Assembly (NCBI GenBank): GCA_016758965.1 | Contig: JAEPRB010000081.1 | Coordinates: forward strand, 62,001-126,000 | Reading direction: 5' to 3' | Source of the DNA: Circinella minor | Lineage: Eukaryota > Mucoromycota > Mucoromycetes > Mucorales > Lichtheimiaceae | Length of the DNA: 64,000 nt | Shown: positions 1 through 11,086 of the stretch, piece after piece | How positions within the stretch are numbered: the stretch's first letter is position 1 | How the letters are laid out: each line of letters opens with the position of its first letter | Notes under the pieces: generated by a model | What the model was told of the DNA's origin: nothing | Database searches by the model: none | The model's input: only the letters and a program-made list of their open reading frames with translations | Program-made: the position numbers and the translations under genes

Positions 1-962
1 GCATTAGACTTGTGTTTCTCGTCGGTCAATAAAACAAAATGAAAACTGACACGTTTTACATATAATCGAATAATTAATATCTGCACAAAAACATATTGTT
101 CGTGCTTATTCTAATGTTCACTATTATAATAACATATTTTACAATTTTAAAATAGAGTTGCGATATTAACAAATAAATATTTATTCTAAATAACGGTACA
201 ATAAATATTGAACCACATAAAAATCATTTACGTATTACTATTTTTTTTCTTGTCATCTCAGTACTACCTTCCATAGTACTGTATCGATATTTTTTCCAGA
301 AACATCTTTTTACAGCTATATCTGCAAAATGATACAAAGAATTAAAAAAGTGAAAAGAAACAAAGTGTGAAAAAAAAAAGAATTGAACAAAACACATTAA
401 TTTCCTTTTTTTCATATTAGTCCTATCGATCTCATACATAGTTGATTATGAAATAACAAAGAGTTCCATGTTACGGATAATAAATATGTATAATAAATAA
501 TACATGGTATACATTGTTAATAATAATAACAGAAAAATGAGGTGCCATAATATATTTCAGAGCAAATAGTGAACCTCACTTGTATCACGAGGCAATCTTA
601 GTGTCGAACCAAGTCATCCCACCTTTGATTGCCGTAAAAGGTATCGATTGATTACACAAAATCCAATAACTATTTAGTCTCGCACGGACCCAATTTTCTT
701 TTTTTTTCTGTCCCCATTTTGTTATTGCACCGAACCTTTTTATTATTATTATATAATTGTTGCTATTGTTTTCATTCATTTAAAGAAATATTACTGATTG
801 ATATATGTTTTTCCTGAAAACCTTTTTTTTCTTGTCAAAAAGTGTTTATTAACCGAATAACCAAAAAAAAAAGCTAAAAAGGAAGTCTGTAACGCTGGGA
901 ATAATAATGAACAACAACTACCAATGTTTAAATTTTATATTTATATCTTCTCGACTCATTTA
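1..962. other. Left flank, no gene recognised
   Basis: AT-rich DNA between the window edge and the stop codon of the succinyl-CoA ligase gene. Both strands hold only short frames rich in Phe, Lys, Asn and Ile with no recognisable motif. It probably contains the 3' untranslated region of the minus-strand gene to the right. Confidence 0.5.
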
Positions 963-2572
963 TTAGACGAGCCCAGCTTCAGCCATTGTCTGTTATATAA
1001 TATAATAAATGAAATGAGTGTTAAATGCCCTATAAAGTCAATTTTTTGTTGCTATTGTTGTTGTTCTTATAAAATAGATATATATTATTTACCCTTTTCA
1101 ATTCAATACCAAGTCTAGCAGGAGATGGTGTCACAAAAACACCAGCATCTTTTAATGCTTTCATCTTATCATTTGCACCTCCTTTACCTCCAGAAATAAT
1201 GGCACCAGCGTGACCTATCATTATTAGAATTATTAGAATTAGTAAATACACCTTTCATTCTTTTTGAAAAAAAAATAGTGTTAAATTTTTATACCCATTC
1301 TACGTCCTGGAGGGGCAGTAACACCAGCAATAAAAGAAACAACAGGCTTAGGATTATCTCTTGCTTTTAAATTATATTCTTTCAAAAATTCAGCAGCTTC
1401 TTCTTCAGCAGAACCACCAATTTCACCAATCATAATAATTCCTAAATAAATGTACATGTCAGAATTCATGTATCCACAGTCATATATATATATACTATTT
1501 GGTATATTCAAAAAGTGAGAACATTTTATAGATTACCTTCCGTTTTGTCATCGTCCAAAAAGATTTTTAAACAATCAATAAAATTGGTACCATTTAATGG
1601 ATCACCACCAATACCAACTACTAGACTTTGACCTAATCCTGCAACTGTAGTTTGATTCACAGCTTCATATGTCAATGTTCCGGAACGTGATACAATACCC
1701 ACATTACCAGGCATATGAACACTAGCAGGCATGATACCAATTTTACATTGGCCAGGTGCAATAATACCAGGACAATTGGGACCCACCAATCGTGTTTTAT
1801 CTTGTGTCAAAAGAGCTTGCTTTACACGAGTCATATCATGAATTGGTATACCTTCAGTAATTGCTACAACAAGTGAAATTTCATTTTCAATTGCTTCCAT
1901 AATTGCACCAGCAGCACCAGGAGGTGGAACATAAATAACACTAGCATCTGGTTGAACTTCTTTAACAGCCTAAGGAGAACAGGAAAAATATTTTCATTTT
2001 AATTTAGTTTATATATCATGTAGTAGATACACACACACATATATATATATATATATAATTATTTTTCATTTCTTTATATATAATAATAAACATCAAAGGC
2101 TTAAAAATAATATACATACATCTCTTACAGAACCAAATACAGGAAGGCCTAAATGAGTTTGACCAGCTTTTTTGGGTGATGTACCACCCACCATTTTTGT
2201 TCCATATGCAATAGCTTCTTGTGAATGAAACGTTCCCTATAAATATATATCTTTATCAGTTAAAAACAGTTTATACATACCTCAAACCACAAAATTTAAA
2301 AAGTATTAATACAAAACCTGTTTCCCGGTAAAACCTTGACAAATAACTTTGGTATCCTTGTTAATTTTGAGATTCTTAATTGTTTTATCGTAAATACTTG
2401 TCATGTTACGTCGCGTCACTAAACCATTTTATTTTATTTTGTTAAGTAATGTAAATGAACGCGCTTATTTTATTTTTTCGTGTTTCTAATTTATTAAAGA
2501 AATAAAAATATCACTACCTGTTGAAGTGGAATGTAATAAAACATTGACTGCTCTCGTGGTATTAAAGAACAT
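963..2572 (-). CDS. LSC1: Succinyl-CoA ligase [GDP/ADP-forming] subunit alpha, mitochondrial
   Basis: Alpha subunit of the TCA-cycle enzyme that converts succinyl-CoA to succinate with nucleoside triphosphate formation in the mitochondrial matrix. I read seven exons: 2572-2518, 2418-2318, 2236-2120, 1969-1537, 1441-1295, 1214-1093 and 989-963, giving 333 aa, the usual family length. The N-terminus ([18 protein letters not shown], followed by TRR) is basic and Ser/Thr-rich, as in a matrix presequence. The CoA-binding domain shows [13 protein letters not shown] and [18 protein letters not shown]. The ligase domain shows [53 protein letters not shown] and the active-site histidine in [12 protein letters not shown]. 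The last exon codes only nine residues (TMAEAGLV after an Arg-Thr junction) and agrees with the usual short tail. All introns are GT-AG and the phases close. Identification is firm; the exact start is the only in-frame ATG ahead of the presequence-like stretch. Confidence 0.95.
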
Positions 2573-3035
2573 AATATCTATATATTTATATATTATTGCT
2601 GTATAGAAGTGTGAAAGAGAAAGTATAAAGGAAGAAACAAACAAAAAAGAAAAACCAGAGGGATTGTTTCCAATTTGTTTGAATCGGTCAACCAGTCACT
2701 TTTACATGCATTGAATTGAGATTAATCGTAATATGGTTCTTCTCTCTTCTTTTTTTTTTTAAGTTTCAGCTGAGTTTTTTTTATCTATGCATTGTTGCCA
2801 TCCCCCACACAACTTTTTTTCTAGTCAATTCAGGTTACACACATACACATGGAGTATGTGAATATTAAAAAAAGTGACACTTTCATATTTTGACATTCTA
2901 AATATACCACGTATAAAAAGTTCTTTATTAAATTTTCTAGACTCATATATATAGTAGTATCATTATCCATATCAGTAAGCAATCTAATTAGTCGCCTTTA
3001 CGTAATATAAAAAGTATATACTTTTTGTTAGCCAT

Positions 3036-4296
3036 GATATAATGGACTAGACAGTGATTATTCGTTAAACTGGTATCCTAAATATGTGAGGATCTGTACC
3101 AGTTTAGCGAAATACCGGTTTAAATTTATAATCTCAGCTGGTGGTAGTACTATGTAGAATATACTGGAAGAATAGGTTAAAATTTATTATTTTATTTATG
3201 AGAAGACTAATTTGACCAGCGCCTATAGGCATATGGTCGCTTCCTTGCAGTATATTAAGGGGTAGAAAATAGTATATATACAAAGAGAAAAAGTGGATGT
3301 ATTAACTGAAGAAAAAACCCCTCAAAAAGGGGGAAAAGTTAAACTAGTGAAGGAACAGGAAAATAAGATATAAAAAAGTAAAGAGAATATAGAAAAGATA
3401 TAGGCTATGAAAGTGAGAGATCAAGGAATGTTAATGACAAGTTGATGATATACGGTGTAACTTATTGAGTATGAGGGGAGAGGCGAAGAAACTATGGCGT
3501 CCTCGGGGTTTGGTTCATCTTCATCAAAGTCATCGTCAGGATGTCTTAAACGGTCAATTTCGTGGAGTTCTGTAAGCAACAGTGAAAGGCTACTAAATGT
3601 ATTGTTGAGATCATCAAGTAGTGATTGGAGCAGTGGAGATACTGGAAGAATAACTATACATAAATTACACTTTATAAGATAAAAAAAGATGACAGCTCAT
3701 ACAATATAGCTGGCTGCTTGATATAGCTTTGCTACTGTGGGCTAATCTTTTAGTGATATAAATAATAATATTCATTAAATAGTAACAATGAACCAGAGAT
3801 TGGATTAATAGCGAATTCACAACAAAGTGTGTATTAATATAGACCATGGTTAGCAGTTGAATAAATTAGTAAAATTGAATTGTATCAACAACATGATTAC
3901 ATAATTTAATGGTAATGAGCAAGTACACGACAAAGTTGAGAAAGAAGTACGTATGTACGTAGATGAGGAAGAAGAAAAAAGCATCCGTGTGAAATTGGCG
4001 AAAAATCAGAGACTATAACCAACAGCGTGTTGAAAGGCTTTCTCTTGACGATAAGGTAGAAGGAATTGATATTGCTATTTGGTGCACAAACTGATTTATC
4101 AATTGGGAACAAAGGAATGAGCTGAGATAACATTTAAGCAAAATAAAAAAAGCACTATTAGTAAATATCTGGGAAAGTTCACCGGATACCGATTTATCGT
4201 ATCACAGGTGTTATACTAAGTATATAAAAAATATTTGAGAGATACTACCGGTTTAACGAGTAGTCACTATACATTGTGGTATATGATCATATAATG
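3036..4296. mobile_element. Degenerate inverted-repeat (DNA-transposon-like) element
   Basis: Two 23-nt sequences, 3053-3075 and 4246-4268, are inverted copies of each other with 20 of 23 matches (core TCGTTAAAC followed by T or C, then GGTA). Just inside the left copy, 3097-3111 is a second inverted copy of 3061-3075 with 14 of 15 matches, forming a subterminal hairpin. The 8-mer ATATAATG stands just outside on both sides (3037-3044 and 4289-4296) and could be a target-site duplication, although the ends between repeat and 8-mer do not align well. The interior holds decayed coding-like stretches on both strands. No transposase family can be named. Confidence 0.35.
3490..3655 (-). pseudogene. 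Coding-like acidic fragment inside the inverted-repeat element
   Basis: Read on the minus strand this stretch is open and has protein-like composition: a leucine-rich amphipathic part (LLQSLLDDLNNTFSSLSLLL) followed by TELHEIDRLRHP and a D/E-rich tail (DDDFDEDEPNPEDAI). The plus-strand frame over the same bases is serine-rich and looks like its shadow. There is no start codon or flanking exon that I can join to it. Given its position between inverted repeats it is most likely a relic of a transposon-borne gene. Confidence 0.3.
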
Positions 4297-5116
4297 AGAA
4301 AAAAACATAAGCAATTTTAATAAGTATTCATGAAAAAAAATGACAGCTGTTCATATCAGCTTTATAAAGATTTTAAAGTATATAAACATATTAATAGTAT
4401 TATAGACGGTGAAATGAATAAGATTTTTTTTATTCATATGATAAATCATAGATACGTAAAAGTCGATGTGTCTGCAATAAATAGTACTTTTTGCAGCATC
4501 ACAAGTAGATGTTGATTGAGAAACAATAGCAAGATAAGGTTCAAAGTTTTACTAACAATCTTAATAACTACAATTAGTTCTTTATTTTAGTTATTCTTCA
4601 TGAAACTTGGAATGTATGTAGCACACTTTATTAGGCAATTTTGACACTTACGTATACTCTACTTTTCTAATAACTTTCTAGGAAGAAACGAAATAACGTA
4701 ATGTGGCTATTCCGTAATTCTGCTATTTATGCCCATATTATCTCATTAAGTTTGGATCATAATTTTGTTTTTTTTTTATATACATAATATGATCTTGGCA
4801 TCTCCATGCCAACAAAAAAGCAAGGTTCTCTAATTTTGTAATTGTTTTTTTTCTGGGTTGATAACTAACGAAATAATAATAATAATATGGACTCATTATA
4901 ATAATGAGTATTATTATAATTTGAACTTTATATTTATAATACGTATGCCTCAGTTAGCTAAAGAAATATTGCGCGGCTTTCGGAGCGGGTATCGGGTAAT
5001 TTATAGCCGAGAATATTTTTTTAGAGTTCCATACCTATATAAAAAACACGAAAAGTTTTTTGTTTTCTTTTTTTTATACCATTTTTCTTATAAAAAAACA
5101 GCTTACATACTTTACC

Positions 5117-6155
5117 ATGACAACTGGAGAACAAGAGCGTATTTACTTTATCGGTGGTAAGTATTTTTTTTCCATATTATTGTATTATTATTGTTCAAAA
5201 GAAGGTGGAAATAAAGACATCATGGGAATCACGACCAGAAAAAAAAAGTTAATATTATTTATATACGTACATTTTTATAAAAGGTACTGGAAACACTGGA
5301 GCTCCAGCCGTCAAGGAACTTCTCAAGAAGAAAATTCCTGTCACTCTCTATGCTCGTTCACCCGAAAAAGCTCAAAATCTTTTTAGTAGTCTCGTTGCTA
5401 AAGATGATGTATCCTCTTTACTTACTATTGTTCAAGGAGATTTGGAAGATCTCACACCATTCGAAGAATCTATTCAGGGCCATACCAGGCTTTTCCTTGT
5501 TGCTGTTGATTTTCAAAATTATGCAAAAAAAGTAATTGGTATTGCTGAAAAAGCTTATGCTGCGGGTATCAAACAAGTCGTCCACATTTCGTCGATGGCT
5601 GTTAGTTATCCTTGGCGCGTATCTTTTATTGGTTCCATGCATCGAGTAGCTGAAGAAAGTGTTTTGGCTATTCCTGACCGCGGATCCTATGTTGCTCTCC
5701 GACCTTCTCGTTTCATGTCCAACAATCTTCTATTTGATCGGCCTAGTATTCTACACGGCAATGTAATCGTCGATACAGCAAAACATGATGTCCATCAAGA
5801 ATGGATTTCTAATAACGATATTGGCACAGTAGCTGCTAATATTTTCCAAGATCCAGTGGAAAAACATGGTGATGCCGTGTACGAACTAGTAGGTGATTTG
5901 GTGACACCAGAAACACGAGCCAAATATTTGTCACAATCTTTGGGTAAGCCTATAAAGTACGTCAAGCAAACGGTGGAGGAACGGTATGAAGTACTTACAA
6001 AACAAGTTGGATTACCTCATGGGCCTGCATTTGATTTGATGCAATCTCGAGAAGATGGATCTTCTAATGTGAGCTTTGGTATTTCACTCCTTTTGGGACG
6101 ACAACCTGAAACTTTGGAACAATGGATAGAAAAAAACAAGAATGGTTTTCTTTAA
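5117..6155 (+). CDS. NmrA-like NAD(P)-binding family protein (atypical short-chain dehydrogenase)
   Basis: Two exons, 5117-5156 and 5284-6155, give 303 aa. The intron interrupts the first glycine of the dinucleotide-binding loop. The joined sequence reads IYFIGGTGNTGAPAVKELL, the GGxGxxG-type Rossmann motif of NmrA-like and isoflavone-reductase-like proteins. Downstream come YARSPEKAQNL (pyrimidine-nucleotide-binding strand), VVHISSMAVSYPW, YVALRPSRFMSNNL and a C-terminal segment ending in QWIEKNKNGFL. The classical YxxxK pair of active short-chain dehydrogenases is not evident, as in many NmrA-like redox sensors, so it may be either an oxidoreductase or an NAD(P)H sensor. The ATG at 5117 is the first in frame; no substrate can be inferred. 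Confidence 0.85.
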
Positions 6156-7131
6156 TTATATTATTGTATCTACCAAGTAATATAGAAAAAGAAATAATAG
6201 ATTTTAATGTGTTATCTTGTTATTGATATCAGTATATAATAAGACAATAATAACGATCTTCTATGTGTTGTAGTGCTAGTAGGTATTATTATCATTAAAA
6301 TTCAAATAAAGATTTTTGTATTTATAAATTATTGACTTTTTTAAGGATATGAATATACTATGTTTTTTAAAAGGGATAAGGGGATTATAAATGAATGGAT
6401 TATTTTAATGATGTAGTTTGAAATTTGACAGCTCATTTTCCATTTTTTTGGGCGAGAGATTTGGAAAAATAATATATTTGACATCTCAGAGGCGTTACCC
6501 TTTATTTAACATATCTATTTTTAAACAAAACCAAGTTATCTTTATCTCCTGATTTCTACCAGCTTACCATCGTAAATAAGTTCTTTTTTCTTTCCATCAA
6601 AAAAGGAATCACCTTTTTAATTCCTTGGACCATAGCCATGTATCTTTTCTAATAGTGTGATTTAATAAAATATTGTAGTAAATACTACTGTATATTATAG
6701 GTAGTTAGTAATTCCTTTCTATGTTTGACTTTCAAGCCTGTTGTCCAGTGAGGATCTTGAATCAGCACTATTTACGTCTTCAAGCAAGGAGATATTGCCC
6801 TTCAATTCAATGTTACATCTATTTGAACAACATAATGGTTGTTAGATATCTTTGATATTAAACGCCATAGGTCCCCATTCCATATATTTGAAATTATTGG
6901 TTGTCGCTTTCTCTCAGTAGCTTTAGCCACCGCTTTTACCATTACAAGGTGCGCCACATTTTTTTCCCTGTAACCTTCTGTATAAGTACCTTTCAAACAT
7001 TTAGAGGGGAAAAAAAGGAGGGAATCAGTAATCTTACCAGATCATTTGTGCCTTCCTCTCTCCATCGACATATTTTTTTTTCTGGTGTTTTAATTCATTT
7101 TACAGTAATTACGCAAAATCGGTCAAAGATA
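6156..7131. other. Intergenic, no gene seen
   Basis: AT-rich spacer between two genes on the plus strand. The frame of the next gene stays open upstream to about 6901 but contains no ATG, so I treat that part as leader sequence. Confidence 0.5.
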
Positions 7132-9274
7132 ATGCATTCGGATTTTATCATTAGTACCTCACTGAATGAATTTACTATTACTAAAAATACAAATGTTGAT
7201 TGGACTGCAGCAACAAACACAGAAAAAGAACAACACACGCCTTCAACAACATACAAGACTTTTGCTCAAGAAATAGATGAAATCTTGAGAGTAAAAAAAG
7301 ACAATCCACTTGACCATAAGAACTATATTCATGCTGCAAAACTATATTCATGTCAAGGAAACCAACAAGAAGCTATTGTTGTTCTACAAGAAGGATTACG
7401 CGCTATTTCTGATACACAACAGCATCATATCATCCAGCAACACCTTGATATAATAACGGAGCGACTTGAACGAAAAATTGATTTTCTCACCCAATGTCCG
7501 TATGAAATTGTACAAAACATTTTAAACCAATGTGATCCTCAACAAGTCACAGCAGTAACTTGCTTGAATGTCTCACGTCTTTGGCACCAAAAATTGTTGG
7601 ATCACACATATTTATGGAGAAGGTTTCATATTGAGGGTAGTATGTGGGATTATGAAACTCATCAAGTACTACCTGATATATCAAAATTTGTTGAACATTT
7701 ATACATCGAACGTACTTGGGCCACCACTCACTCTCGGATTATGTCTCTCAAAACACATTCTTTCGATAATCTAAAGTCACTAAAAATATGGGGCTTTGAC
7801 AACAGTAAGCAGAGTAATTAGAATCAAAGAAAGGAGAAAAAGTGTGTTTACGTACGAAATAGAAGAGTAAATGAGACTGCGAAGCAAAAAGGGAATAATA
7901 AACATGGATTCATATATACAAGTATATAACATCCAAAATTTATAATGAATGTGTATAATATTTTATATTTTTATAGAATCAAAAAATATTCAAGAAGCCT
8001 GCAAGTGTCTTCGAATGGTGTTGCCTTGTATTTCAAACACTTTAGAGGAAGTAGATCTTAATTTAGACTCAAGTACAGATTTTTCACTGGAATATTTATT
8101 ATCAACATGCCCAAAACTTAGATCTATCCGACTTGCTGTCTATTCCTTTCCTGATAATGATCCAGGTGGAATGAAATTACCAGATATCTTGTCTTTGGTA
8201 ATAATCGATCTTTCGACGAAAGAAATGATATCTACACCGACTCTTACTTCTCTTTTCCACCATTCACCACAACTTCGATATCTAGGGTTACGAGCTTTCA
8301 TTAAGCAGAGTGTCTTAAGTATACTTGGTGATATGTGCCCTGAATTGGCGGAAATTCGGCTAAGCCAATTATGCGGCATTAAGCAGACAGAAACAGCAAC
8401 AATGACAGCACAACCTAAAGGTGGCTTACGATATTTGAATATTGAACACATTCGATCAGCAATACCTTTAACTTCTCGATTAGCGAACAATTGCGATACC
8501 CTTCAAGAAATATCACTTATAACACACCCGTATTACGGCCGCATGACAACGATACAAGATTGGCAACCATTTTCTTCTTTCCCATTGAACAAGCTGACGC
8601 GTCTTCAAATACGAAATGGATGTGTTTCACTTTGTGAAAATCTTCCAGCAATATTATCCTGTACTCCTGCTTTACAAGAACTCCATATAAATGCACCGTT
8701 GATTACTGACACGGTCCGGGAAAATATATTTGTATCAATCGAAAGATTGACTAAACTCACTAGTTTGGAATTGGTCAATTTTAATATAAGTGGTGATGTT
8801 TTCGAAAGGATGTTGGAACGGATGGGTCAGAGAGAAAATTTTACCACTTTTACTGCTACCGGCCCATCCTCCACCATCTGTGGTCATGATAATTACAATG
8901 GGTTGCGCCGTTTACGCATTGATCATTGCCGAGGCATTGGAATTACCATATTACGACATATTTCAAAAATTAAAACTTTACAAGAACTTTCTATTAATCC
9001 AGCAAAAGGGCGTCTACAGCAACTCAGTGAGAATGATGTAACTGATTTTATTAATTTGATTCTCAAAAATTTGCCTCACTTACGGGACCTACATCTGGAT
9101 AACATGATATTCACAACCGAAATTGCACAAGTCATGACAGAATGGAACAAGGAAAATATTCTGATTGTGACATTAGGACTAGGGATGCGGTATCCTAAAA
9201 AAGGTGCGAAAAAGGGTTCTGTCAAAAGGATAATGAATCAACATTTTGACAGACTAAGGGTAATAATGTATTGA
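7132..9274 (+). CDS. TPR/F-box/LRR protein (Pof3/Dia2-like), copy 1
   Basis: Two exons, 7132-7804 and 7977-9274, encode 656 aa. The layout is that of Pof3/Dia2-type SCF ubiquitin-ligase adaptors. A short TPR-like helical hairpin lies near residues 60-100 (HAAKLYSCQGNQQEAIVVLQ), followed by an F-box at about 115-160 (FLTQCPYEIVQNILNQC ... LNVSRLWHQKLLDHTYLW). A long C-terminal run of irregular leucine-rich repeats then continues to the end (for example LRYLGLRAF, LTRLQIRNG, LTSLELVNF, LRDLHLDNM). F-box proteins bind Skp1 through the F-box and substrate through the LRRs; that role is inferred from the family. The gene is a diverged paralogue of the gene at 49130-51551. The first in-frame ATG is at 7132 although the frame is open further upstream. 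Confidence 0.85.
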
Positions 9275-11086
9275 TTCGATTTATTTATTACTACCATTAT
9301 TATTATTATTATTATCGTAATCACCTGTGTATATATTGTAAACTGTAATGTCAGAAAGTAACACCTACTTTCATGAATTGTAAATAATCATAAGACATTC
9401 TATACCAAAAATAAATATTTTTTTTGAACTGTATTACAACAATATTATTTCCGATCTTTATTGTTATACAACGTTTTCCTTATCGCTTGACTGATAATGT
9501 TTATCAATTGAGATGTGTTAGTGCGAAATAACTGTCAAAGTCTCTGTAATCTAGATATACCATAAACATCAAAATAACTACTGTTTTTTTCTTGGAACAC
9601 TGGAATAGATGTGTATTAAAATCATTCTTTTAAAAAAGAAACAAAGTTATCCTCTTTCTTGTACTTATTAGAACCCGAACTTGAATTCTACGTATTAAAC
9701 ATTTTTATACCCAGTTTCTGGTTTTTTTTGTATGATATATCAATTCTATAAGCGACCAGTTCTATTTAAAAATTAAACAGGGTTTTATATACTGTTACAT
9801 ACAAAGTAGTATAAGCAGCAGAACGATACAAGACCATATCGGGAATTTCAACCTGGATACGTACCAGATGTCTATCATATTACTTTTTGTTTTCGTTTCT
9901 TGCAAGCGTCGATCTCTTAATCGCGCCACACACGGATGATTATGACATATGCAACGTTCAAATAATAGCTAAAAATTTCTTGATAGCTTAAATCTGTTTG
10001 CCACCTCAATTTTTTTTGGGAGTCTGGTACGTATCGAATATATAAACAATGATTTTTTTTATTCTTGGATCCTATTATTGCATAATTGTTGTTATTAGAT
10101 TCAGGAACACAATGACATAAAATACTCAAAAATTGAAACTTTTTTTTTATCATTATATGTCGCATGCAACAATCTTTTTTCCTAATTTGTGGATTTTTTT
10201 TCTCGTTACACGATCACGCAATCTTTAAGGTCAAATTGACATCGTACTTGATAATGAATATTACGCCATACATATAGTTATAATGATCATGATCCCGTTA
10301 TAATACCCCGCCAACCTAAATACGTAATATGAAGTACAACACAACACTAATATCATACACACTAAGGAGAACATTAGTAATACTATTATTTTCACGCTAA
10401 CCCAACCCCTATAATATTAAATATCATGGAAGTGTCAAAAACATGATCAATCATATTGCATAGAATACACTCTGGTGCTCTTCATCAAATTTACATGTCT
10501 TCTTTCTTTTGACATAAATTGTCACAAGTTGACGAAATTACTTTATCTTGTCGGGTATAACAAAAACAACAAGAAATAAAAAATAACAATTGTGTTTTGG
10601 AACTATATTTAACTTTTTATTCATTCATGAACCTTATTATTATTAGCTGTAATACCTTCCAGTAGAACGATTCCTTCTAGTTTTCGGATTTTTAACACTT
10701 TTCAATAACCTTAAAAATTGATCATAAAGCTCTTCAGTTGATATTTAGGAATGAATTCTTTTTATTTTTGGTGTGTATGTGTTAGCTAAGAGTATGTACA
10801 ATATTGATAGGTTATCTTTTTTATCAATTGATTTCTTTAAACGATAAAACGGGTTTGCTTTTTCTTCTTCTTTCTCTTTCTTTTCTCATTTGTTTGACTT
10901 CTATATCCATTATCAATAGTGTAATAGTAGAAACTTCTCTCAACATAATACAAGAAGTTCAGTACTATTATCTGCCAATATACCCTATATTACTTCTCTT
11001 GTTTTCGTTCCTAAAACAAAAGCATTAAAACTATACAGAGATTCAATTTGCATATCATATAATAGTATCTCTATATCATCAACATA
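9275..11086. other. Intergenic, no gene seen
   Basis: About 1.8 kb of AT-rich DNA with short trinucleotide (TTA/ATT) runs just after the F-box gene and many poly-T tracts. No coding-like frame or RNA gene was recognised. The right part should hold the promoter of the permease gene. Confidence 0.5.

Larger units (their letters stand above)
2573..5116. other. Intergenic region with a decayed repeat element
   Basis: About 2.5 kb between the succinyl-CoA ligase gene (transcribed leftward) and the NmrA-like gene (transcribed rightward). The outer parts should hold the two promoters. The centre (about 3040-4296) looks like an old inverted-repeat transposon and is annotated separately. No intact gene is visible. 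Confidence 0.5.

Noticed and set aside
3494..3682. Serine-rich plus-strand ORF
   Set aside because: The composition matches an antisense shadow of the acidic minus-strand fragment over the same bases.
6901..7131. N-terminal extension of the first F-box protein (frame open from 6901)
   Set aside because: The extension has no ATG, is Phe/Ser-rich and does not resemble the family; the first ATG is at 7132.
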